From NCBI GenBank assembly GCA_027449605.1, contig DAIDLH010000008.1, positions 78,961 through 142,960 of the forward strand: DNA of 64,000 bases, read 5' to 3'. This stretch comes from Candidatus Muproteobacteria bacterium (GTDB lineage: Bacteria; Pseudomonadota; Gammaproteobacteria; Acidiferrobacterales; Sulfurifustaceae). Shown here piece after piece: positions 53,214 through 62,352 of the stretch (position 1 is its first letter; the number at the start of each line of letters is the position of its first letter). The notes beneath the pieces were generated by a model. It made no database searches and had not been told where the DNA came from. It saw only the letters and a program-made list of their open reading frames with translations. Both the position numbers and the translations under genes were made by a program.

Positions 53214-54311
53214 ATGTCGCCCCAGCAACCGCTTCCGGTCAATTCGATCGCGCGCGCGGCCCCGGCCGCCGGCGCACCGCGCAAGGCGGTGGCGCTGATC
53301 TCGGGCGGGCTCGATTCCATGCTCGCCGCCAAGGTCATGCTCGAACAGGGCATTCACGTCGAGGGCATCAACTTCTACACCGGCTTCTGCGTCGAGGGAC
53401 ACACGCACGCGATCCGCAACCACGAGCACGCCAAGCCGAAGCGCAACAATGCCCTGTGGACCGCCGAACAGCTCGGCATCAAGCTGCACATTATCGAGGT
53501 CATCGAGGAGTACAAGGACGTCGTCATCAACCCCAAGCACGGTTACGGCGCCAATCTCAACCCCTGCCTCGACTGCAAGGGCTTCATGGTGCGCAAGGCG
53601 CGCGAGTGGATGGAAAAAAACGATTTCGATTTCATCATCACCGGCGAGGTGCTGGGCCAGCGCCCGATGTCGCAGCGGCGCGACACGATGCCGGTGGTGG
53701 CGCGCGAGTCCGGCGCCTTCGACCGGCTGCTGCGGCCGCTGTGCGCCAAACTCCTGCCCGAGACCCTGCCCGAGCGCGAGGGTTGGGTGGACCGGAGCAA
53801 ACTGCTTGACTTCAACGGCCGCAGCCGCAAGCCGCAGATGCGGCTGGCGGCGCAATACGGCTTCACGGATTACGCCCAGCCGGCCGGCGGTTGCTGCTTT
53901 CTCACCAACGAGCAGTACTCGCACAAGCTCGCCGACCTGTGGTCCACGCGCGGCACCAAGCAATACGAGCTCGACGACATCATGCTGCTCAAGGTCGGCC
54001 GGCACCTGCGCCCGCGACCGAATTTCAAAATGATCGTGGGACGCGACGAGGGCGAAAACAACTTCCTCGAGGGCTACCGCAAGCGCTTCGTGCATCTCCA
54101 CGCCACCAGCCATGAGGGCCCGCTGGTGCTCATCGACGGCAGCGCGAACGAAGACGACCTGGAACTCGCCGCGCGCCTGACCGCGCGTTTCGGCAAGGGC
54201 CGCGAGGCCGAATCGGTGACCCTGACCGTGACCGACATGCAGGGAAACAACAGGGAATTCAAGGTCGTCCCGATGCCGGCCAACGAGATCCCGCCCGAGT
54301 GGTACTTATAA
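53214..54311 (+). CDS. PP-loop tRNA-thiolation-like enzyme (MnmA/ThiI-related)
   Basis: A 365-residue ATP-pyrophosphatase. The PP-loop is ALISGGLDSMLAAKVM; then NLNPCLDCKGFMVRKAREWM with a paired Cys motif, FIITGEVLGQRPMSQRRDTM, and YAQPAGGCCFLTNEQYSHKL with another Cys pair. A C-terminal domain of about 100 residues (LLKVGRHLRPRPNFKMIVGR) resembles the domain found in proteins loosely annotated as thiouridylate methyltransferases. It probably activates a substrate by adenylation and transfers sulfur via cysteines. The tusA gene follows after four bases, so TusA is the likely sulfur donor. The exact product is not known. Confidence 0.82.
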   Translation: MSPQQPLPVNSIARAAPAAGAPRKAVALISGGLDSMLAAKVMLEQGIHVEGINFYTGFCVEGHTHAIRNHEHAKPKRNNALWTAEQLGIKLHIIEVIEEYKDVVINPKHGYGANLNPCLDCKGFMVRKAREWMEKNDFDFIITGEVLGQRPMSQRRDTMPVVARESGAFDRLLRPLCAKLLPETLPEREGWVDRSKLLDFNGRSRKPQMRLAAQYGFTDYAQPAGGCCFLTNEQYSHKLADLWSTRGTKQYELDDIMLLKVGRHLRPRPNFKMIVGRDEGENNFLEGYRKRFVHLHATSHEGPLVLIDGSANEDDLELAARLTARFGKGREAESVTLTVTDMQGNNREFKVVPMPANEIPPEWYL

Positions 54312-54315
54312 AAAC

Positions 54316-54549
54316 ATGAGTCATTTCGTGCTGGACGCGCGCTATCTGCTGTGTCCGATGCCGGTGATCCGGACCCAGAACCGCATCGCCGAACTCGCCC
54401 CCGGCGACACGCTGGAAGTGCATGCCACCGATCCCGGCGCCCTGCACGACATTCCCGCCTGGTGCCGGGTACATGGCCACGAGGTTGTTTCCGTGACGAA
54501 CGCCGACAAAAAAATATCGATCACCTTGCGTGTCGGAGGAGCGGCATGA
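54316..54549 (+). CDS. tusA: TusA/SirA family sulfur carrier protein
   Basis: A 77-residue sulfur-transfer protein. VLDARYLLCPMPVIRTQNRI carries the CPxP motif whose Cys holds the persulfide, and LEVHATDPGALHDIPAWCRV is the second conserved block, with Asp-Pro. TusA proteins pass sulfur for tRNA modification and, in sulfur oxidisers, for the Dsr or Hdr-like oxidation route. It is four bases after the PP-loop gene and overlaps the next small frame by four bases. Confidence 0.93.
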   Translation: MSHFVLDARYLLCPMPVIRTQNRIAELAPGDTLEVHATDPGALHDIPAWCRVHGHEVVSVTNADKKISITLRVGGAA

Positions 54550-54662
54550 GCAGGGCGCAGGGCCCCCGCGCGAAGCGCAGGGATGCAACCGTGGTGAATG
54601 CCGCCGGACGCCGACGGCATGGCGCGCCGGTCTTGTCTGATCTCGCGGAGGCGGCGACATGA
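54546..54662 (+). CDS. possible 38-residue basic protein between tusA and the CDF gene
   Basis: The frame MSRAQGPRAKRRDATVVNAA and on to GRRRHGAPVLSDLAEAAT exactly bridges the two genes: its ATG overlaps the tusA stop (ATGA) and its TGA overlaps the CDF start (ATGA). The peptide is basic and of low complexity, with no recognisable family. It may be translated simply to couple the two neighbours, or the overlaps may be chance. Confidence 0.35.
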   Translation: MSRAQGPRAKRRDATVVNAAGRRRHGAPVLSDLAEAAT

Positions 54663-55828
54663 GCGCGGCTCACGAACACGGCCATTTCGACGCCTCGAAC
54701 GACGCCCGTTACGACGCGAGCCGCCGGGTCACGCTGGTCAGCGTGGTCTGGAACCTGATCCTCACGATCGCGCAGATCGTCATCGGCTTCGTGGGGCACT
54801 CGCAGGCCTTGATCGCCGACGGCCTGCACACGCTGTCCGATTTCATCACCGATTTCATGGTGCTGTTCGCTCTGAAGCATGGAAGAAAGGGCGCCGACCA
54901 GGAACATCCCTACGGGCATGCGCGCTTCGAAACCGCCGTGACCATGATCCTCGGCATCATGCTGGTGGTGGTCGGCGCGGGTATCGCCGTCAACGCCGGC
55001 ATGCGCCTGTCCACGGCGAAAATCTTCGTGATTCCCTCGGCCATGACCCTGTGGATCGCCGTCATCACCCTGGCGGCGAAGGAGGCGCTGTACCGTTACA
55101 CCATGGCCGTCGCCGACCGTTTCGATTCGAACATGCTGCGCGCCAACGCCTGGCATCATCGCTCCGACGCCCTGTCTTCGCTGATCGTCGCGGCCGGCAT
55201 CGGCGGCAGCCTGCTCGGCTTCGGCTATCTCGACTCGGCCGCGGCGCTGATCGTGGCGCTGATGGTGGTGAAAGTCGGCGCCGAACTCGCCTGGCAGTCG
55301 TTGCGCGAGCTGGTGGATACGGGGCTGGCCGCGGAAGACCTGGAGTCCATCCGCCGCGTGATCCTTTCCATCGGTGGCGTGCAGGCCTTGCACCTGCTGC
55401 GCACGCGCCGCGTCGGCGAACAGGCGCTGGCCGACGTGCATATCATCGTCGACGACCACCTGAGCGTTTCCGAGGGTCACCAGATCAGCGAAATGGTACG
55501 CGTCAGGCTCATCGAGAAAATCCCGTCGCTGGCCGACGTGATGGTGCACATCGACACCGAGGAGGATGTGAACGGCCCCAGCTGCGCCGGTTTGCCGTTA
55601 CGCGACGAGCTTCAACGGCGCCTGGACGATTACTTTCGCGACATCCCGGAAGCGCGGCTGATCGAACACATGACCCTGCATTATCTGAATGGACGCATCG
55701 ACATCGAGCTGCTGCTTCCGCAGGAGGTGCTTGCCCCGTCCGTCTCCTCCCGGCAGTTGGCACAGCGGTTTGCCGCCGCGGTCAGCAATGATCACGATAT
55801 TGGCAATGTGGATGTACAATTCCATTGA
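54659..55828 (+). CDS. cation diffusion facilitator (CDF) metal transporter
   Basis: A 389-residue inner-membrane exporter of Zn, Fe, Mn or similar ions. Six helices are followed by a cytoplasmic domain. Metal-site motifs are LIADGLHTLSDFITDFMVLF (site A, HxxxD) and ANAWHHRSDALSSLIVAAGI (HxxxD), with EHPYGHARFETAVTMI between. The C-terminal extension with LNGRIDIELLLPQEVLAPSV is longer than the minimal family, as in the approximately 380-residue subgroup. The metal cannot be assigned. Its stop codon is directly followed by the first NtrC site of glnA. Confidence 0.92.
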   Translation: MSAAHEHGHFDASNDARYDASRRVTLVSVVWNLILTIAQIVIGFVGHSQALIADGLHTLSDFITDFMVLFALKHGRKGADQEHPYGHARFETAVTMILGIMLVVVGAGIAVNAGMRLSTAKIFVIPSAMTLWIAVITLAAKEALYRYTMAVADRFDSNMLRANAWHHRSDALSSLIVAAGIGGSLLGFGYLDSAAALIVALMVVKVGAELAWQSLRELVDTGLAAEDLESIRRVILSIGGVQALHLLRTRRVGEQALADVHIIVDDHLSVSEGHQISEMVRVRLIEKIPSLADVMVHIDTEEDVNGPSCAGLPLRDELQRRLDDYFRDIPEARLIEHMTLHYLNGRIDIELLLPQEVLAPSVSSRQLAQRFAAAVSNDHDIGNVDVQFH

Positions 55829-55876
55829 TGCACCAATTATGTGCATTACGAATAATATATGCACTAAATTTGTGCA
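55829..55876 (+). promoter_or_regulatory. two NtrC enhancer sites upstream of glnA
   Basis: TGCACC-AATTA-TGTGCA (55829-55845) and TGCACT-AAATT-TGTGCA (55860-55876) fit the NtrC consensus TGCACC-N5-GGTGCA. Their centres are 31 bases apart, three helical turns, and they lie about 60-110 bases upstream of the sigma-54 promoter. Confidence 0.85.
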
Positions 55877-55938
55877 TAAATTATACATTAAGTGGGTAAC
55901 ACTGCAATTAAATAATTGATTTACATGAAGTTCGTGAG

Positions 55939-55954
55939 TGGCATATTTCATGCA
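55939..55954 (+). promoter_or_regulatory. sigma-54 promoter of glnA
   Basis: TGGCATATTTCATGCA has the -24 GG and -12 GC elements at the exact required spacing. It lies 64 bases before the glnA ATG, downstream of the two NtrC sites. Confidence 0.85.
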
Positions 55955-56017
55955 AAAATAGGCACTCAATTTTCCGCGTCAACGCGGTAACCATAACGTT
56001 TCCCAGGAGGAACTCCG

Positions 56018-57427
56018 ATGTCCGGCGCCGATGTTCTCAAGATGATCAAAGACAAGAAAGTCAAATTCGTTGACTTTCGCTTCACCGACACCAAAGGTAA
56101 GGAGCAACATGTCTCCGTGCCGGCCAGCACCATCGAGGGCGAAACCTTCGAGCATGGCAAGATGTTCGACGGCTCATCCATCTCCGGATGGAAAGGCATC
56201 CAGGAATCCGACATGATCCTGATGCCGGAAGCGGCCACCGCGGTCATGGACCCGTTCATGGAGGAACCGACCCTGATCCTGCGCTGCGACGTCATCGAGC
56301 CCAGCACCATGCAGGGCTATGAACGCGATCCGCGCTCGCTCGCCAAGCGCGCCGAGGCCTATCTCAAGAGCACCGGCGTCGCCGACACCGCGTTCTTCGG
56401 ACCCGAGGCCGAGTTCTTCATTTTCGACGACGTCCGTTGGGGCGCCGACATCTCCGGCTCATTCGTGAAAATCGATTCCGAGGAAGCCTCGTGGAACACA
56501 GAGAAAGTGTACGAAGGCGGCAACCTCGGCCACCGTCCGACCGTGAAGGGCGGCTACTTCCCGGTCCCGCCGGTCGACTCGCAGCAGGACATCCGTTCGG
56601 CCATGTGCCTGGCGATGGAAGAGATGGGTCTCAAGATCGAAACCCATCACCACGAAGTGGCGACCGCCGGCCAGAACGAAATCGGCATGCTGTTCAACAC
56701 CCTGGTAAAGAAGGCCGACGAGCTCCAGATCTACAAATACTGCGTGCATAACGTGGCGCACAGCTACGGCAAGACCGCGACCTTCATGCCCAAGCCCATC
56801 GTCGGCGACAACGGTTCCGGCATGCACGTGCATCAGTCGCTGGCCAAAGACGGCAAGAATCTGTTCAGCGGCAACGAGTACGGTGGGCTGTCGCAGACGG
56901 CGCTGTTCTATATCGGCGGCATCATCAAGCATGCCCGCGCGCTCAATGCCATCACCAACTCGCTCACCAATTCCTATAAGCGCCTGGTGCCGGGCTTCGA
57001 AGCGCCGGTGATGCTCGCCTACTCGGCGCGCAACCGCTCGGCCTCGATCCGCATCCCGTACGTGCCGAACCCGAAGGGGCGGCGCATCGAAGTGCGCTTC
57101 CCGGACGCCGGCAGCAATCCCTATCTCGCGTTTACCGCCATGATGATGGCGGGTCTGGATGGCATCATGAACAAGATTCATCCGGGCGAGGCCATGGACA
57201 AGGATTTGTACGATCTGGAACCGGAAGAGGAGAAAAAGATCCCGACCGTGTGCCACGCGCTCGACCAGGCGCTCGAAGCGCTCGACAAGGATCGCGCGTT
57301 CCTCAAGGCCGGCGGCGTGTTCACCGACGACGTGATCAATGCCTATATCGATCTCAAGATGGCCGACGTCACGCGCATGCGCATGACCACGCACCCGATT
57401 GAGTTCGATATGTATTACAGCGTCTAA
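56018..57427 (+). CDS. glnA: glutamine synthetase, type I
   Basis: The 469-residue ammonia-assimilating dodecameric enzyme. Signatures: [32 protein letters not shown] (metal Glu), [39 protein letters not shown], and the adenylylation site [10 protein letters not shown]. The Tyr in that loop implies control by GlnE-type adenylylation. AGGAGG precedes the ATG. Expression should depend on NtrC and sigma-54. Confidence 0.98.
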   Translation: MSGADVLKMIKDKKVKFVDFRFTDTKGKEQHVSVPASTIEGETFEHGKMFDGSSISGWKGIQESDMILMPEAATAVMDPFMEEPTLILRCDVIEPSTMQGYERDPRSLAKRAEAYLKSTGVADTAFFGPEAEFFIFDDVRWGADISGSFVKIDSEEASWNTEKVYEGGNLGHRPTVKGGYFPVPPVDSQQDIRSAMCLAMEEMGLKIETHHHEVATAGQNEIGMLFNTLVKKADELQIYKYCVHNVAHSYGKTATFMPKPIVGDNGSGMHVHQSLAKDGKNLFSGNEYGGLSQTALFYIGGIIKHARALNAITNSLTNSYKRLVPGFEAPVMLAYSARNRSASIRIPYVPNPKGRRIEVRFPDAGSNPYLAFTAMMMAGLDGIMNKIHPGEAMDKDLYDLEPEEEKKIPTVCHALDQALEALDKDRAFLKAGGVFTDDVINAYIDLKMADVTRMRMTTHPIEFDMYYSV

Positions 57428-57455
57428 CCGGGGCGCGATACACTCGCGGTATGCC

Positions 57456-57487
57456 GAACGCCCCCGCTTCCGGGGGCGTTCGCTTTT
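57456..57487 (+). terminator. rho-independent terminator after glnA
   Basis: GAACGCCCCCG-CTTC-CGGGGGCGTTC followed by GCTTTT. It separates glnA from glnL-glnG transcription. Confidence 0.9.
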
Positions 57488-57509
57488 GGAAATTATGCAT
57501 ATCGCATCA

Positions 57510-57526
57510 CGCACCAAAATGGTGCA
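57510..57526 (+). promoter_or_regulatory. NtrC site upstream of glnL
   Basis: CGCACC-AAAAT-GGTGCA, nearly a perfect NtrC palindrome, 54 bases before the glnL start. No sigma-54 promoter is evident, so it may repress glnL-glnG as in enteric bacteria. Confidence 0.75.
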
Positions 57527-57579
57527 TGATAGGACTTGAGACAGGGAAACAGGTAAATTCTTAAGGAATTCAGATCGGC

Positions 57580-58686
57580 GTGAAACAAGCTTTTTCAGGC
57601 CTGAGAACCCCCGACAGGTGGCCCATGCTCACAGTATCCGCTCCCGGCATACTCGAAAACCTGGCGACCACGGTGCTGACCTTCGACGCCGAATTGCGGC
57701 TGACCAGCATCAACCCGGCGGGCGAGATGCTGTTCGAGGTCAGCGCCAAGAAAATTCTCGGCCAGAAACTCGCGGAACTCCTGCCGCAATCGCGGCGCAT
57801 GGTCAAGGCCCTGCGCGAGGCCCTCGACACCCGTCATCCGTTCACGATGCGCGGGGTGAGACTGCGGCTGCCGGCGGACAAAACCATCACCGTCGATTGC
57901 ACCGTCTCGCCGCTCGTCGATGGCGGGCAGGACACCGCGCTTCTGGTGGAGCTCACCCAGGTGGATCGCCTGATGCGCCTGGCGCGCGACGAAAACATGA
58001 TCGACCGCCAAGCGGCGAATCGCGCGGTGATGCGCGGCCTGGCGCACGAAATCAAAAACCCGCTCGGCGGCCTGCGCGGCGCGGCACAACTGCTGGAACG
58101 CGAACTCCCGGACAAGTCGCTCAGGGAATACACGCGCATCATCATCCACGAGGCCGACCGCCTGCGTAACCTCGTCGACCGCATGATGGGTCCGCATCAG
58201 CCGCTGGAAAAGAAACCGGTCAACATCCACGAGATCCTGGAACACGTGCGCAAGCTGATGCTCGTTGAGGCGCCGGTCGGCCTCACCCTCGATCGCAAGT
58301 ACGATCCCAGCCTGCCGGATTTCGAGGGCGAACCGGAACAGCTGATACAGGCCGTGCTCAACATCGTGCGCAACTCGGCCGAGGCGATCCAGCACAAGGG
58401 CGTGATCCGCCTGCGCACCGGCATCGAGCGCAGCTTCACCATCGGCCAGAAACGCCATCGCCTGGTGCTGCGCGTCGACATCGAGGACAACGGCCCGGGC
58501 GTCCCCGAGGAAATCCGCGAATATATTTTCTATCCGATGGTCACGGCCAAGCCCGGCGGCACCGGCCTTGGGCTGTCCATCGCCCAGGACATCGTCACCA
58601 AGCACGGCGGCCTGATCGAGTGCGACAGCCGTCCCGGGCTGACGGTATTCAGCATTTTCCTTCCGCTGGAGAACGGTCATGGCTAG
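57580..58686 (+). CDS. glnL: NtrB, nitrogen-regulation sensor kinase
   Basis: A 368-residue soluble histidine kinase/phosphatase controlled by PII. A PAS domain (ILENLATTVLTFDAELRLTS) is followed by the H-box VMRGLAHEIKNPLGGLRGAA, the N-box VLNIVRNSAEAIQHKGV and the G-boxes DNGPGVPEEI and GGTGLGLSIAQDIVTKHGG. The start used is GTG 57580; an ATG at 57625 with AGGTGG upstream is a fair alternative. Its end overlaps glnG by eight bases. Confidence 0.95.
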   Translation: MKQAFSGLRTPDRWPMLTVSAPGILENLATTVLTFDAELRLTSINPAGEMLFEVSAKKILGQKLAELLPQSRRMVKALREALDTRHPFTMRGVRLRLPADKTITVDCTVSPLVDGGQDTALLVELTQVDRLMRLARDENMIDRQAANRAVMRGLAHEIKNPLGGLRGAAQLLERELPDKSLREYTRIIIHEADRLRNLVDRMMGPHQPLEKKPVNIHEILEHVRKLMLVEAPVGLTLDRKYDPSLPDFEGEPEQLIQAVLNIVRNSAEAIQHKGVIRLRTGIERSFTIGQKRHRLVLRVDIEDNGPGVPEEIREYIFYPMVTAKPGGTGLGLSIAQDIVTKHGGLIECDSRPGLTVFSIFLPLENGHG

Positions 58687-60073
58687 GCAGGATATCGTCT
58701 GGGTCATCGACGACGACCGCTCGATCCGCTGGGTGCTGGAAAAGGCCCTGACCCAGGCGGACATGGCCGTGAAGACCTTCGACTCGGCGAATGAAATCGC
58801 CGAGCTGCTCGAACGGAGCCGGCCGGACGTGGTCATCTCCGACATCCGCATGCCCGGCGTGAGCGGGCTGGAACTGCTCAAGACGATTCACGCCAGGGCG
58901 CCGGAAATTCCCGTGATCATCATCACCGCGCACACCGACCTGGAAAGCGCGGTCGCTTCGTACCGCGGCGGCGCCTTCGAATACCTGCCCAAACCGTTCG
59001 ACGTGGACGAGGCGGTGCGTCTGGTGCGACGCGCCGCGGAACACCGGCGCCGCCAGAAAACCGAACCGCAGACCGGCGGCGATCGCACGCCGGAAATCAT
59101 CGGCTCGGCGGCCTCGATGCAGGAGGTGTTCCGCGCCATCGGCCGGCTCTCCGGCTCGCACCTGAGCGTGCTCATCAACGGCGAATCCGGCACCGGCAAG
59201 GAACTGGTGGCGCGGGCGCTGCACAACCACAGCCCGCGCGCCGACCAATCCTTCATCGCCATCAACATCGCCGCGATCCCGAGCGAACTGCTCGAGTCCG
59301 AACTCTTCGGCCATGAAAAAGGCGCCTTCACCGGCGCGACGCAACAGCGCCAGGGACGCTTCGAGCAGGCCAACGGCGGCACGCTGTTTCTCGATGAAAT
59401 CGGCGACATGCCGCCGGCGCTGCAAACGCGGCTGCTGCGCGTGCTGCAGGACGGCAAGTTCTATCGCGTCGGCGGACATGAGCAGGTGGAAACCAACGTG
59501 CGCATCATCGCCGCGACCAACCAGGACCTGGAGAGCCGGGTGAAGGAAGGCAAGTTCCGCGAGGATCTGTTCCACCGCCTGAACGTCATCCGCATTCACC
59601 TGCCGCCGCTGCGCGACCGGCGCGAGGACATCCCGACGCTGGCCCGTTACTTCCTCAAGAAATCGGCTCTGGAACTGGGGGTGGAGGCGAAACAGCTGAC
59701 GTCGCAGGCGGAAGAATACATGAGCGGCCTGCCCTGGCCGGGCAACGTGCGCCAGCTGGAGAACACCTGCCGCTGGTTGACCGTGATGGCCCCGGGTCAG
59801 ACGATCCGCGTCGAGGACATGCCGCCGGAGCTGCTCGCCGTTGACGCCGGCGCTATCCGCGGCGCGGACTGGGAGGCGCGGCTCCGCAACATCGTCGAAC
59901 AGCGGCTGGCGCGCGGCGAGGGTGAGATTTTCAAGGACATCAACGACAGTTTCGAGCGCATCCTGATCGAAGCCGCGCTCAAACACACCGGCGGACGTAA
60001 ACTGGATGCGGCGAAAAAACTCGGCTGGGGACGCAATACCCTGACGCGCAAGCTCAAGGACCTCGGACTCTGA
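58679..60073 (+). CDS. glnG: NtrC, sigma-54-dependent nitrogen response regulator
   Basis: A 464-residue activator. The receiver domain ([20 protein letters not shown]; phospho-Asp in [10 protein letters not shown]) precedes an AAA+ domain with [17 protein letters not shown], the sigma-54 contact motif [20 protein letters not shown] and [11 protein letters not shown], and a Fis-type helix-turn-helix at the end ([20 protein letters not shown]). It should act at the NtrC sites of glnA and glnL. Confidence 0.97.
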   Translation: MARQDIVWVIDDDRSIRWVLEKALTQADMAVKTFDSANEIAELLERSRPDVVISDIRMPGVSGLELLKTIHARAPEIPVIIITAHTDLESAVASYRGGAFEYLPKPFDVDEAVRLVRRAAEHRRRQKTEPQTGGDRTPEIIGSAASMQEVFRAIGRLSGSHLSVLINGESGTGKELVARALHNHSPRADQSFIAINIAAIPSELLESELFGHEKGAFTGATQQRQGRFEQANGGTLFLDEIGDMPPALQTRLLRVLQDGKFYRVGGHEQVETNVRIIAATNQDLESRVKEGKFREDLFHRLNVIRIHLPPLRDRREDIPTLARYFLKKSALELGVEAKQLTSQAEEYMSGLPWPGNVRQLENTCRWLTVMAPGQTIRVEDMPPELLAVDAGAIRGADWEARLRNIVEQRLARGEGEIFKDINDSFERILIEAALKHTGGRKLDAAKKLGWGRNTLTRKLKDLGL

Positions 60074-60100
60074 GTGTCGGTCGCGCGGTCCCGACCCCGG

Positions 60101-61132
60101 TCAGGAGATCGTGCGCGCGCTCGGCGGGGCCATCTGTCCGCGCAGACGGATCTCGTGCACCAGCGTGGTCTGGCGGTCGAGACGCATGAGGCTTTCCATG
60201 TCGGCGCGCCGCAGCGCCTCTTCCTTGAGGCGGCGGTTCTCGGCCTCGAACCGTCCGACATCCTCCTCGCTGATGATCCGTTTGGCGCCGCGCGGAATGC
60301 GCGCCAGATCGTAGCCGAGCGCGGTCAGCACGTTGCCGGCCACCGATTCGAACAGGCGGATATCCTCTTCCGAAGCTTCGCGCAGGAACTTGCGGGTGTT
60401 GCCGGCCATGATCGGTTGCGTCACGTTGCCCCACATCTCGTTCGATGCCGCGGCGCGCCGGGCTTCGTCCGATTGGTGGAACTCGAGCATCGACGGATTG
60501 AAACGCACGCCCAGGAACTTGCACAGCAGGCGCATCGACAGCTCCGGCTGGCTGGTGAGCGACTCGTAGCTGATGCTGAAGAACCGGCTCGGTCCGATGC
60601 GCTCGCGCATGCCGATCGCCAGCTGCTGGGTCGCGGCCCATTCCCGGGCCAGATGGTAGAAATGCTTTTCGCCGGTCACCGCCTTGCGCGACGAAACCGC
60701 GACGTCGCGACCGTCGCGGTAGATGTAGATGTAGCGCGGGCTGCGGAAATGCGCCTCGATCTGCGGCAGGTAGGCGATGTTGGCCAGGCTCTGGCAGCAC
60801 CAGCTGCGCGCTTCCCAGGCCGCGGCCATCGTGTCGAACACCGCCTCGTACACGCCGAGCAGCGTATGCCGGCGGCAGCGCCGCTCGATCTCGGCGCGGT
60901 CGAGCGTCACGCCCTCCCACGGCACCGGATTCAGCTCGACCAGCCGGCACACGTCATCGACCAGTCGCGCGAAGTTTTCCTGTTTGTCGAGATCGCCGTA
61001 GTTCGGGACCAGCGGCATCATGCGTGGCAGGATGTGCGGCGGGTGCGGCGCGGCGATCCGCGGCAATTCGTTCAACATGAGGCGCAGCAGGTTCGAGCCC
61101 GAGCGCGGCGTTCCGATCATGAAGATGTTCAT
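60101..61132 (-). CDS. sulfotransferase family protein
   Basis: A 343-residue PAPS-dependent sulfotransferase-fold protein. The 5'-phosphosulfate loop is MIGTPRSGSNLLRLMLNELP and the 3'-phosphate motif is YIYIYRDGRDVAVSSRKAV. NEMWGNVTQPIMAGNTRKFL is the typical region near the C-terminal part of the fold. The last 70 residues are a charged helix likely to form a coiled coil (EDVGRFEAENRRLKEEALRR). The acceptor substrate is unknown, as usual for this family. The gene stands alone and converges with glnG. Confidence 0.9.
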   Translation of the reverse strand: MNIFMIGTPRSGSNLLRLMLNELPRIAAPHPPHILPRMMPLVPNYGDLDKQENFARLVDDVCRLVELNPVPWEGVTLDRAEIERRCRRHTLLGVYEAVFDTMAAAWEARSWCCQSLANIAYLPQIEAHFRSPRYIYIYRDGRDVAVSSRKAVTGEKHFYHLAREWAATQQLAIGMRERIGPSRFFSISYESLTSQPELSMRLLCKFLGVRFNPSMLEFHQSDEARRAAASNEMWGNVTQPIMAGNTRKFLREASEEDIRLFESVAGNVLTALGYDLARIPRGAKRIISEEDVGRFEAENRRLKEEALRRADMESLMRLDRQTTLVHEIRLRGQMAPPSARTIS

Positions 61133-61404
61133 GCAACCCCCTTGAATCCCTGGTTCCCTGAGCGGTAAGGACTAAGTAAAGACACGTTTCCTCCGCACGC
61201 CTTACCGCTCGCGCAAACAGACCGGCCGCTTGTCGGGCTAGGGATTATCTGCCAAAAATGGTCTCTGGATTTGGCGCCAACCCCGGCTAGGCTTCTGTTC
61301 TTAACAGAGACGTAAAACACAACGGCACGCGGACCGAACGGTCCTTACCGGCAGCGTGATTTTCCACAATAAATCGGGAAACGGGTGCAACAAGGAGAGT
61401 CGTG

Positions 61405-62352
61405 ATGAAGCTCAAGTCCACGCTGGCGGTTTTCCTGGGGCTGATCTTCGTTCCCGTTGCCTCCATGGCGGCGGAATCCGCCGCAACACAGAATCTTGCG
61501 CCGATGCAGATCTCCGCCGCGGCCATCAAGAAAGTTTCGTTCGCCCCGTCCACGCCCGCGTTCGCGAAAAGCAACCTGCCGGCGAGCATCGCCGAGGACC
61601 GGCTAACGCTGGTGTTCACCGCGCCGCCGCTCGAAACCGAAGCGGAGGCCGTGCGCATCTATCAGCCGATCGCCCAATACCTGTCGCGCATCATCGGCAA
61701 AACCATCGTCTTCCAGTATCCGAAGGACTGGCTCACCTATCAGAAGGAAATGCAACGCGGAAGCTACGACCTCGTGTTCGACGGACCGCACTTCAACAGC
61801 TGGCGCCATGCCAATCTGCAGCACAGCACGCTGGTGAAGCTCGCCGACGACTACGCGTTCGCGGTGGTGGTGCGCAAGAACGACCGGGTCACCGAACTTA
61901 AGCAGCTCGCCGGACAGAAGATCTGCGGCATGACGCCGCCGGACCTCGGCGCCCTGGCGGTGCTGGGCCAGTTCGACAACCCCGCGCGCCAGCCGCTGAT
62001 CGTCAACATCCCCAACGCCACCAAGGTATACGAAAGCGTGGCGATCGAGAAACAATGCAGCGCCGGCATCCTGCCCGTGGCCAGCCTGCGCAAAATCCCC
62101 GACAGCGAGAACCTGGTGCGCGTGATCCACAAGACGCGCTCCATGCCCAACCAGGCGTTCTCCGCCGGCCCGCGCATCTCGCGCGAGGACCAGGCGCTCA
62201 TCGCGGCGGCGCTGGTGTCGCCGGCAGCTTCGCGGGTCGTGCGCCGGCTGGTGTCGGAGTACGGCGACGACAAGGGGCTCGCCTATGCCAGCACCGAGGA
62301 GTACGCCGGGCTGGATGCCTACCTGAAAGACACCTGGGGTTACGGCCGCTAG
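61405..62352 (+). CDS. PhnD-type periplasmic substrate-binding protein
   Basis: A 315-residue exported protein with a signal peptide (LAVFLGLIFVPVASMAAES). The core PIAQYLSRIIGKTIVFQYPK, SYDLVFDGPHFNSWRHANLQ and GQKICGMTPPDLGALAVLGQ fit the phosphate/phosphonate-binding (PhnD-like) family of ABC transporters, also fused to sensor kinases elsewhere. No permease or ATPase lies next to it, so it may serve a distant transporter or a sensor. ATG 61405 has AAGGAG eight bases upstream; a GTG at 61402 is possible. Confidence 0.85.
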   Translation: MKLKSTLAVFLGLIFVPVASMAAESAATQNLAPMQISAAAIKKVSFAPSTPAFAKSNLPASIAEDRLTLVFTAPPLETEAEAVRIYQPIAQYLSRIIGKTIVFQYPKDWLTYQKEMQRGSYDLVFDGPHFNSWRHANLQHSTLVKLADDYAFAVVVRKNDRVTELKQLAGQKICGMTPPDLGALAVLGQFDNPARQPLIVNIPNATKVYESVAIEKQCSAGILPVASLRKIPDSENLVRVIHKTRSMPNQAFSAGPRISREDQALIAAALVSPAASRVVRRLVSEYGDDKGLAYASTEEYAGLDAYLKDTWGYGR

